Assembly: GCF_000376565.1 (NCBI RefSeq)
Contig: NZ_BARG01000095.1
Coordinates: 1-64,000, forward strand
Length of the DNA: 64,000 bases
Reading direction: 5' to 3'
From: Streptomyces hokutonensis
Lineage (GTDB): Bacteria > Actinomycetota > Actinomycetes > Streptomycetales > Streptomycetaceae
The translations under genes and the position numbers were made by a program. Positions 24,625 through 31,721 of the stretch are shown here, piece after piece. The notes under the pieces are model-generated. The model was not told the DNA's origin and made no database searches. It saw only the letters and a list, made by a program, of their open reading frames with translations. The stretch's first letter is position 1. Every line of letters starts with the position of its first letter.

Positions 24625-25440
24625 TCACAGGCGTTGTCGCGCCTCGCGCCGCCGACGCTGTTCGGCCGGGTCCGCGACCGGGGCCGCGAGCAAGAGCCTT
24701 TGTGTGTAGGGGTGTTCGGGGGCCGTGGTGACCTGGCCCGCCGTCCCGGTCTCGACGATGTCCCCGCGGTGGATCACGCTCACGCGGTGACTGACGTGCC
24801 TGATGACCGCCAGATCGTGCGAGATGAACAGGTACGCGACGCCGGTGCGGCGCTGGATGTCGACGAGCAGGTCGAGGACGCGGGCCTGGGTGGTGAGGTC
24901 GAGTGCGGAGACGGGTTCGTCGCAGACGATGAGCCGGGGGGCGGGTGCGAGGGCGCGGGCTATCGCCACGCGCTGCCGCTGGCCGCCGCTGAACTCCCGT
25001 GGCAGTCGCTGCGACGCGTCCTTCGGCAGCCCCACCTGGTCGAGCAGCTCCGCCACCCGGCGCCGGGCCTCACTCGTCCCGCTGCCCTGCACGATGAGCG
25101 GTTCGCCGAGGATGTCACCGATGGTGAGGGCCGGGTTGAGGGAGGAGTACGGGTCCTGGAAGACGACCTGGATGTCCCGGGCCAGGGCACGGCGCTCCGC
25201 GCGCCCGGCGCGGGTGATGTCGTTGCCCTGGAAGCGGACCGTGCCGCCGCTGGGCGCGACCAGGCCGAGCACGGCCCGGCCGATGGTCGTCTTCCCGGAG
25301 CCCGACTCGCCGACGACGCCGAGGGTCTCGCTCTGCCCCACGGTGAGCGACACGCCGTGGAGGACCTCGTGGGAGCGGGCTCTGAAGCCCCGCCCCGGGT
25401 AGGTGACGCGCAGATCGCTCACCTCCAGCAGTGTGGTCAT
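24625..25440 (-). CDS. ABC transporter ATP-binding protein (DppF/OppF type)
   Basis: A 271-residue ATPase of the peptide/nickel/oligosaccharide uptake class. Walker A GESGSGKTT near residue 45, Q-loop VFQDPYSSLNPA, signature FSGGQRQRVAIARAL, Walker B RLIVCDEPVSALD and the switch His in LFISHDLAVIRH. The C-terminal PEHPYTQRLLLAAP is the oligopeptide-family tail. ATG 25440 overlaps the upstream permease-ATPase gene by four bases. It is the last gene of a four-gene operon that begins with the lipoprotein at 29741. Partner of the fused ATPase to make the usual heterodimer. Confidence 0.92.
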   Translation of the reverse strand: MTTLLEVSDLRVTYPGRGFRARSHEVLHGVSLTVGQSETLGVVGESGSGKTTIGRAVLGLVAPSGGTVRFQGNDITRAGRAERRALARDIQVVFQDPYSSLNPALTIGDILGEPLIVQGSGTSEARRRVAELLDQVGLPKDASQRLPREFSGGQRQRVAIARALAPAPRLIVCDEPVSALDLTTQARVLDLLVDIQRRTGVAYLFISHDLAVIRHVSHRVSVIHRGDIVETGTAGQVTTAPEHPYTQRLLLAAPVADPAEQRRRREARQRL

Positions 25441-27194
25441 CGCTTCTCCGTTTCGAGCGCGCCCGCCGGGGTGGCCGGCGGGTCGGTGCGCAGCGTGGTC
25501 TCGTCGAGGATGGAGTCGAGGAGCGTGCGCGTGTAGGGGTGCCGGGGTGTCGCGAACAGTTCTTCCGTCGTGCCGGTTTCGACGACCGTTCCCTCCCGCA
25601 TCACGGCCACGCGGTCGCAGATGTCGGCGACCACACCGAAGTTGTGCGTCACGAGCAGTACGGCCATGTTCAGTTCCCTGCGCAGGTCGCGCAGCAGGTC
25701 GAGGATCTCCGCCTGGACGGTGACGTCGAGGGCGGTGGTCGGTTCGTCGGCGATGAGCAGCAGGGGCCGGCTGGCGACGGCGCCCGCGATGAGGACGCGT
25801 TGAGCCATGCCGCCGGAGATCTGGTGCGGATAGGAGCGGAAGGTGCGTTCGGGTTCGGGGATGCCGACCCGGGCCAGGAGTGCCAGGACCCGGTCGCGGG
25901 CCTCGCCCCTCGACATGGGCGTCGCCGCGCGCACGCCCTCGACGAGCTGTGCGCCGACCGTGCAGGACGGGTCCAGGTTGGACATCGGTTCCTGGGGGAC
26001 GTAGGCGATGGACGTTCCCCGTACCGCCCGCAGTTCGCGTTCGCTCAGGCCGAGCAGTTCGCGGCCGTCGAGGCGGATCGAGCCGCGGGTAACCACCGCC
26101 TCCGCGGGCAGTACGCCGAGTGCGGCGAACGCGGTCTGGGTCTTGCCGGAGCCGGATTCGCCGACCAGGCCGAGGGTCTCCCCGGCCGCCACGCTCAGGG
26201 TGACGCCGCTGACGACCTCCTTCAGTTCGCCGGTCGGTGTCGGGTAGGCGATCGCCAGGTCGTCGACGGTGAGCAGCCCGGAGACGGTGCCCTCTGTGGC
26301 GGGCGCCCGGTACGTGGTGGCGGTGACGATCCGGGCCGGCTTCGGGCGCCCGCCCTCCAGGGCGTCCCGCAGCGCGTTGCCGAGGAGCACGAGCGAGGCG
26401 GTGATGATCCCGAGGGCGAGGCTCGGCCACAGGAACTGCAGGGGCTCCTCGTACAGGTTGGTGAATCCGTCGGAGATCATCGCGCCGAAGCTGGGCACCG
26501 TGTTCGAGCCGACGCCGAGGAAGGCCAGGCCCGACTGGACGGCGATGGACGACCCGGCCAGGAACGCGGTGGCGATGATCACCGGCCCGCGCACCACGGT
26601 GAGGACATGCCGGCGCAGGATGCGCCGGTCGGGGAGTCCGGAGACCCGGGCGGCGTCCACGTACAGCTCGTTCTTCACGCCGAGGACGAGATTGCGTACG
26701 AGCCGGTAGATGCCCGGGGAGAGCAGCACGCCGAAGACGACCATGGTGGCCTTGTAGTCGCCCTTGGTCACCGGCATCAGCACGATGAGCAGGAGCAGCC
26801 CGGGGAACGTCATGATCAGGCTGAACACCCACTCGGCGACTCCGCGCACGCGCCGCCCGAAGTACCCGCCGACCAGCCCGGACGTGATCCCGATCGCGAG
26901 GGCGATGCTCGTGCCGATGAGCGCCGAGACCACGCTCGTGTTGATCGAGAACAGGAGCCTGGCGAAGATGTCGCGGCCGCTCTTGTCGCCGCCGAGCAGA
27001 TAGCCGTGGTCGCCGGCGCCGGCGTTGACCGCGTCCAGGTTCGCCTCGTTGGCACCGTGGGAGGTGAGGACGGGGGCCAGCAGCCCGAGCAGGACGATGA
27101 CGGCGAGCAGGCTCGCGCTGACGACGGCCTGGGGGTCGGCGGTCAGGCGTCGCAGGGTGGAGCGGCGCCGCGTGTCCGCATGGGGTGTGGTCAA
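25437..27194 (-). CDS. Fused ABC permease and ATP-binding protein (DppC-DppD type)
   Basis: A 585-residue fusion. Residues about 1-285 are a DppC-like permease with six membrane segments and the EAA loop ELYVDAARVSGLPDRRILRRH. Residues about 310-560 are a DppD-like ATPase with GESGSGKTQT, ISGGMAQRVLIAGA, LLIADEPTTALDVT and LVTHNFGVVAD, ending HPYTRTLLDSI. The start is probably TTG 27194, coupled to the upstream stop in TTGA with GAGG seven bases before it; ATG 27224 would add ten residues but lacks a ribosome site. Such fusions occur in actinobacterial oligopeptide-type systems and keep channel and motor in fixed ratio. Confidence 0.88.
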   Translation of the reverse strand: MTTPHADTRRRSTLRRLTADPQAVVSASLLAVIVLLGLLAPVLTSHGANEANLDAVNAGAGDHGYLLGGDKSGRDIFARLLFSINTSVVSALIGTSIALAIGITSGLVGGYFGRRVRGVAEWVFSLIMTFPGLLLLIVLMPVTKGDYKATMVVFGVLLSPGIYRLVRNLVLGVKNELYVDAARVSGLPDRRILRRHVLTVVRGPVIIATAFLAGSSIAVQSGLAFLGVGSNTVPSFGAMISDGFTNLYEEPLQFLWPSLALGIITASLVLLGNALRDALEGGRPKPARIVTATTYRAPATEGTVSGLLTVDDLAIAYPTPTGELKEVVSGVTLSVAAGETLGLVGESGSGKTQTAFAALGVLPAEAVVTRGSIRLDGRELLGLSERELRAVRGTSIAYVPQEPMSNLDPSCTVGAQLVEGVRAATPMSRGEARDRVLALLARVGIPEPERTFRSYPHQISGGMAQRVLIAGAVASRPLLLIADEPTTALDVTVQAEILDLLRDLRRELNMAVLLVTHNFGVVADICDRVAVMREGTVVETGTTEELFATPRHPYTRTLLDSILDETTLRTDPPATPAGALETEKR

Positions 27195-28135
27195 CTGACG
27201 ATCCTCGCCTTCGGGTTGAGCCATCCGTTGAGGAGATCGACGACGAGGTTGACGGCCACGACGAGCAGCACACCGAAGAGGCTGATGCCCATGATGATCG
27301 GCACGTCGCCCTGCAAGGAGGCGTTGAACGCGTACTGACCGAAGCCCGGCAGGGCGAAGATCTGCTCGATGATCAGGGCCCCGCCGAGCATCTGGATGAA
27401 CTCCAGGGACAGGACCGTGAGGGCCGGTCCTGCGGCGTTGCGCAGGGCGTGCCGCAGCACGATGGAGCGGGTGGGGATGCCCCGGGTGCGCAGGGTGCGG
27501 ACGTAGTCCTTGCGCAGTTCGCCGATCATGGCGCCGCGGATCTGCGAGGTCAGACTGGCGACCCCGCCCATCATCAGGGCGACCACGGGAATGGCGATGG
27601 AACTCGCCCAGCGGGCCGGGCTCTCGCTGAAGTCCGTGTATCCGGTGGCCGGGAACACGTGCAGCTTGACGGCGAACACATAGACCAGCGCGATGGCGAC
27701 GAGCAGGCTCGGGACGAGGTAGCCGGTCATCGCGGCGCCCTGCGCGAACCGGTCGACGGCGCCGCCGCGTGCGGCGGCGGCCACCCCCAGGGCGACGCTG
27801 ATGACCGAGGTGGCCAGGAGCGCGACGACGACGATCGACAGGGTGACGCCGAGCCGGGCGGTGATCGCGGAGCGGACCGGTTCGCTGGTGAAGTACGAGG
27901 CGCCGAGATCTCCGCGGATCGCGTGTGAGAGCCAGTCGCCGTACTGCACGGCCAAGGGTCGGTCGAGGCCCATCTGCGCCTTCTGGGCGGCGATCTGGCC
28001 CGGGCTGGCGCCGTTACCGAGGACACTGCTCGCCACGTCGTCGAAGGACGTGCTGAGCAGCAGGAAGGTGATCATGGTCACCAGGACCGCGAGCACGAGG
28101 CCCGCGGTCAGGCGACGCAGTACATAGACCGTCAT
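27191..28135 (-). CDS. ABC transporter permease (DppB type)
   Basis: A 314-residue inner-membrane permease. VYVLRRLTAGLVLAVLVTMI is the first helix typical of DppB. The large loop GLDRPLAVQYGDWLSHAIRG follows, then five more helices with the EAA motif IGELRKDYVRTLRTRGIPTR and the end FALPGFGQYAFNASLQGD. It pairs with the permease half of the following fused gene to make the channel. The start lies 10 bases after the lipoprotein stop, and its own stop overlaps the next gene. Substrate follows the binding protein. Confidence 0.93.
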   Translation of the reverse strand: MTVYVLRRLTAGLVLAVLVTMITFLLLSTSFDDVASSVLGNGASPGQIAAQKAQMGLDRPLAVQYGDWLSHAIRGDLGASYFTSEPVRSAITARLGVTLSIVVVALLATSVISVALGVAAAARGGAVDRFAQGAAMTGYLVPSLLVAIALVYVFAVKLHVFPATGYTDFSESPARWASSIAIPVVALMMGGVASLTSQIRGAMIGELRKDYVRTLRTRGIPTRSIVLRHALRNAAGPALTVLSLEFIQMLGGALIIEQIFALPGFGQYAFNASLQGDVPIIMGISLFGVLLVVAVNLVVDLLNGWLNPKARIVS

Positions 28136-28145
28136 GGGTGGCCGC

Positions 28146-29741
28146 TCACCCTCCGGACCGCGACGAGTCGGCGACGCCGAACTGCCGGACGGTGGACATC
28201 GTGGAGGAGCCGTCGCCGAGGTAGGTGATGCCCTTCTTGGTGGCCCAGTCGCTGCCCAGGTAGAAGACGGGCGCCAGCCACGCGTTGTCGACGCCGAACT
28301 TGTTGATCTCCCGGTAGATTCCGCCGGCCTTGGCCGGGTCGAGTTCCCGGGCGGCCTGGCCGAGGAGCTCGGTCAGCTTCGGGTCGGTGGAGCGGAAGAC
28401 GTTGCGGAAGCCGGTCGGGGTGTAGAAGCTGCGGGTCATGACCGCGTCGGAGGCGAGGCCCTCCACGAGCAGGAACATGGGGTACTTGCCGGACGCGACG
28501 GCGGTGGTGGTCTGCTGGGCCGGCACCGGTTCCCAGGTCACCTTGATGCCGATGTCGGCGAGCGCCTGGGTGAACAGCGGCTCGAAGGACTTGGTGAAGA
28601 CGAGGCTCGGCATGGTGACCTTGAAACCGTTCGGGTAACCGGCCTCGGCGAGCAGTTTCTTGGCCCCGGCGACGTCGTAGGGATACAGCTGGTTGAGCGC
28701 CTCGTCGTAGGCCTTGCTCTTCGGGTTGAACAGCTGGTCGGTGGCCTTGCCGGAGCCGCGCAGCACCTGCGTGACCATCTTCTGCCGGTCGAAGGCCATG
28801 TTGATGGCCTTGCGGACGCGCAGATCGCCGAGCGGCTTCAGCTTGGTGCCCGCACGGTCGGCCAGGACCAGGAAGGCGCCCGCGGTCGCCTGCACATGCG
28901 TGATCCGGAAGCCGGCCGCCTTGAGTGCGGGCAGCTGGGAGACGTCGGCGGTGCCGGCGTTGGTCTCGCCCGCCTTGAGGGCGTTGGCGGACGCGGTCGG
29001 GTCGGTGATCACCCGGATCTTGACCGTCTTGAAGGGGTACGCCTTCTTGTTCCAGTAGTCGTCGCGCCGGTTGAGGACGTACACCGAGCCGTTGACCGTG
29101 GTCTTCGGGTCCAGGGTGTACGGCCCCGAGCCGACCGGGTTCAGGGCGGTGCTCTTGTTCGCCATCGTCTTCGGGTCGCCGATCACACCGGGCGACGTCG
29201 ACAGCGCGGCGAGCAGTGAGGCGTCGGGCTGCTTGAGGTTGATGACGACCGTCGAGGCGTCGGGGGCCTCGACCGAAGCGACGGACGCCAACGACAGCTG
29301 GCTCTGCCCCGGCGTCGAGCGGATCCGCTCCAGGGTGGCCTTCACCGCGTTCGCGTCCACCGGGTCGCCCGAGCTGAACTTCATGCCCGGGCGGATCTTC
29401 AGGGTCAGCGTGCGGCCGTCCTTCGAGTACGACCAGCTCTGCGCGGCGCCGGGGTGGAGTTCGCCCTTGTTGTCCTGGAGAAGGAGTGTGTCGAAGATCG
29501 AGTCCCAGACGTAGGTCTGCTGGCCCTCGACGAGCTGGGCGGGGTCGAACGAGTTGGGTGTGCCGAGGATGGACAGCGCGAGGGTCCGGTCGGCGCCGGA
29601 GTCCGACGCGGAGGTCGGGGTGCTGCTGTCGCACGCCGAGGTGGCCGTCGCCAGCAGGGCGACGGCGGCGACGGCGGCCAGTGCCTGGGAGCGCTGTCGC
29701 GGCCGTGGCCCGGGCCGGGAAGGCGAGAAGCGGATGCGCAT
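28146..29741 (-). CDS. Solute-binding lipoprotein, peptide/oligosaccharide family 5
   Basis: A 531-residue surface lipoprotein. A basic N-terminus and hydrophobic stretch end in the lipobox ATSAC with Cys at about residue 37. Family SBP_bac_5 features follow: RTLALSILGTPNSFDPAQLV, DSIFDTLLLQ, SYSKDGRTLTLKIRPGMKF and VRKAINMAFDRQKMV. This class binds peptides but also cello-, xyloglucan- and other oligosaccharides. It heads the ABC operon and is preceded by the operator/promoter at 29946-30041 that is shared with the glycosidase operon, which argues for a glycoside ligand. That ligand assignment is inference. Confidence 0.9.
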   Translation of the reverse strand: MRIRFSPSRPGPRPRQRSQALAAVAAVALLATATSACDSSTPTSASDSGADRTLALSILGTPNSFDPAQLVEGQQTYVWDSIFDTLLLQDNKGELHPGAAQSWSYSKDGRTLTLKIRPGMKFSSGDPVDANAVKATLERIRSTPGQSQLSLASVASVEAPDASTVVINLKQPDASLLAALSTSPGVIGDPKTMANKSTALNPVGSGPYTLDPKTTVNGSVYVLNRRDDYWNKKAYPFKTVKIRVITDPTASANALKAGETNAGTADVSQLPALKAAGFRITHVQATAGAFLVLADRAGTKLKPLGDLRVRKAINMAFDRQKMVTQVLRGSGKATDQLFNPKSKAYDEALNQLYPYDVAGAKKLLAEAGYPNGFKVTMPSLVFTKSFEPLFTQALADIGIKVTWEPVPAQQTTTAVASGKYPMFLLVEGLASDAVMTRSFYTPTGFRNVFRSTDPKLTELLGQAARELDPAKAGGIYREINKFGVDNAWLAPVFYLGSDWATKKGITYLGDGSSTMSTVRQFGVADSSRSGG

Positions 29742-29903
29742 GGGTGGATTCCTTCGTCCTGGAACCTGGAGAGCCGAGGCCTTCGTCGGTGTGTCGGTAG
29801 GCCGGTGCGGTCATGCACGGGTGCACGAGTGGGGCGACACACGCGTGGGGGTGTGCGGCGGAGCCCTGAGTGACGTCGGCATGCGGTGGTGAACAGGGCC
29901 CGC

Positions 29904-29930
29904 TGCGCCGGTCGTTGCTCCGCCGGCGCA
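29904..29930 (-). promoter_or_regulatory. Stem-loop in the leader of the ABC operon
   Basis: TGCGCCGG pairs with CCGGCGCA across 11 bases, and outside it CAGGG (29894-29898) pairs with CCCTG (29931-29935). It lies in the long untranslated leader between the shared promoter and the lipoprotein start, so it may affect RNA stability or attenuation. Confidence 0.4.
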
Positions 29931-29945
29931 CCCTGTCACGCGAAC

Positions 29946-30041
29946 AGTTACCACGTGGTCGAATTTCATTCGGAAGGTAAGCCCCGGCGGGAAGCGCGGG
30001 AAGAGTGGGGACCGCGTTCGTAATCAGAGCGTTATCCGGCG
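29946..30041 (-). promoter_or_regulatory. Promoter/operator region A of the ABC operon (site A plus distal element)
   Basis: Site A, AGTTACCACGTGGTCGAA at 29946-29963, is an imperfect palindrome of the TTACC-NNNN-GGT type. Sixty-nine bases farther (30017-30041) lies TTCGTAATCAGAGCGTTATC followed by CGGCG. The same two blocks at identical spacing occur at 40134-40229 before the glycosidase operon. The region also serves the divergent TetR gene at 30170. Confidence 0.75.
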
Positions 30042-30169
30042 GGAACTCGCCGCGTCCCGCCTCTTGCGCTCGGGGCCGCCGCCGCCCACACTCCGAGCAG
30101 ACCGCGAAATGTTAAGGCTTGGAAGGTTTTTGGAATGGTGATGCGGGATGCGGGAAGAGGAAGCGCACT

Positions 30170-30787
30170 GTGACCCCGGCCAAGGCCCGCGGCCCGTACA
30201 CCAAGACCCCGGCGAGACGGGCGGAGATCGTCCGGGCGGCGCGCGAGAGCTTCGCGGAACACGGGTTCACGAAGGCTTCGCTGCGGGACATCGCCGAGCG
30301 GGCCGGCATCACCCACGCCGGGCTGCTGCACCACTTCCGCACCAAGGACGACCTGCTCGCCGCCGTGCTCGCCGAACGCGACACCGAGGAACGGCGGTAC
30401 GCCGAGTCGAAGGTCCCGGACATGGACCATCTGGCGCCGTACCTCGGCGACATGTTGCGCCACCACCAGAAGGCCCCCGAGCTGATGCGGCTGTGGATCG
30501 AGCTCGCGGCGGCCGCCTCACGTCCGGAGCATCCCGCACACGGCTACTTCGTGCGGCGCTACGCCTGGGGAAGCGATCAGTTCGCGCGGGGCATGCGCGG
30601 CAAGGCCGACCGCGGAGAACTGCACGAGGCGCTCGCCCCTGAACACGCCGCCACCCTGCTCCAAGCCGTGCTCAACGGCCTGCAGTTGCAATGGCTGCTC
30701 GACCAGGATCTCGACATCGTCGGCCCGGTCCGGGCCTTCATGAGGATGACCTTCCCGCAGGCCGCACCACCGGAGGACGCAGAATGA
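30170..30787 (+). CDS. TetR-family regulator, paralogue 1 of the glycoside island
   Basis: A 205-residue regulator starting at GTG 30170 (GAGGAA eight bases upstream). It begins VTPAKARGPYTKTPARRAEI; the helix-turn-helix is ESFAEHGFTKASLRDIAERA followed by ITHAGLLHHFRTKDDLLAAV. The ligand domain contains YLGDMLRHHQKAPELMRLWI and ends with LNGLQLQWLLDQDLDIVGPV. The gene at 40430-41038 is a close paralogue over its whole length, including these blocks. It diverges from the ABC operon across site A and overlaps the sugar isomerase gene by four bases, so it probably senses a sugar or glycoside and controls import. Confidence 0.9.
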   Translation: MTPAKARGPYTKTPARRAEIVRAARESFAEHGFTKASLRDIAERAGITHAGLLHHFRTKDDLLAAVLAERDTEERRYAESKVPDMDHLAPYLGDMLRHHQKAPELMRLWIELAAAASRPEHPAHGYFVRRYAWGSDQFARGMRGKADRGELHEALAPEHAATLLQAVLNGLQLQWLLDQDLDIVGPVRAFMRMTFPQAAPPEDAE

Positions 30788-31581
30788 GACGTGGCACTCT
30801 CGCCGTCCAGCTGTACAGCGTGATCGACGCCCTGGAGGCCGACCGCCCCGGCACGCTCGCGCGCCTGGCCGCGCTCGGCTTCCGTCACGTCGAGCCGTTC
30901 GCGCTCGGCCTGTGGAACACGCCTCCCGATGAACTGGCCGCCACCGCACGTGCGTTGCGCGCGGACCTGGACGAGGCCGGTCTCGGTGTCGGCTCGGTGC
31001 ACATCGCCGTCTCGGCCGACGGCCAGGCAGCCGCGGTCGAGGTCTGCCGCATCCTCGGCACGGACACCGCTTTCGTGCCGATTCCGTGGCTCGTCGACGG
31101 TTTCGACGAGCGGTCCCTGGAGAGCCACGACGGGGTGCGCGCCTTCGCCGGCCGTCTCAACGAGGCGGCACGGGAGCTGGCAGGGGCGGGGATCCGGCTC
31201 GGTTACCACAACCACCACTTCGAGTGGGCCCGGCTGCCGGGCGGCGCCCACGCCTTCGACGTGCTGTGGGATCTGCTCGACCCCGAGGTCCTCGCCGAGG
31301 TCGACGTCTACTGGGCCGCCGTGGCCGGCCAGGACCCGGCCGAGGTCCTGAAACGTCTCGGAGAGCGCGCCGTGGCCGCCCACGTCAAGGACGGCCCCGC
31401 CACATTGGACACCGCGCAGACGCCCATCGGCACCGGTGACATCGACATTCCGGCCGCGTTGCGCGCCGGGACCCATCTGCGCTGGCACATCACGGAGATC
31501 GACCGCACCGAAGCCGACCGCTTCGAACTTCTCGCGGCCAACCGGCAAACGCTCCTGGCAGGCGGCCTGACCGTCCCCTGA
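30784..31581 (+). CDS. Sugar phosphate isomerase/epimerase-like TIM-barrel protein
   Basis: A 265-residue protein of the xylose-isomerase-like TIM-barrel family. It opens GTLAVQLYSVIDALEADRPG, with FRHVEPFALG, GVGSVHIAVSADG and the metal-site strands LGYHNHHFEWARL (His/His/Glu) and VAAHVKDGPATLD, then ITEIDRTEADRF near the end. These ligands bind a divalent metal in isomerases and in related 3-keto-glycoside lyases. It is translationally coupled to TetR paralogue 1. It could convert a released or oxidised sugar; the exact reaction is not known. Confidence 0.82.
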   Translation: MRRGTLAVQLYSVIDALEADRPGTLARLAALGFRHVEPFALGLWNTPPDELAATARALRADLDEAGLGVGSVHIAVSADGQAAAVEVCRILGTDTAFVPIPWLVDGFDERSLESHDGVRAFAGRLNEAARELAGAGIRLGYHNHHFEWARLPGGAHAFDVLWDLLDPEVLAEVDVYWAAVAGQDPAEVLKRLGERAVAAHVKDGPATLDTAQTPIGTGDIDIPAALRAGTHLRWHITEIDRTEADRFELLAANRQTLLAGGLTVP

Positions 31582-31721
31582 CATCGTCGACCGCTTCGAG
31601 AGGCGTAGGCCTGTGCCGGACTACCGGTTCGCGGCAGTCCAGGGTGGTGGCGATGCGCGAGGCTCCGCCGGACGCCACGTCCTGAAGGGTTGCCGTCCTC
31701 GGGGACTGCCCGCCGCTCGGC

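Noticed and set aside
24625..27273. 882-residue continuous frame covering two transporter genes
   Set aside because: Only its last 271 residues are a real ATPase; the upstream part is an out-of-frame shadow of the fused permease-ATPase gene.
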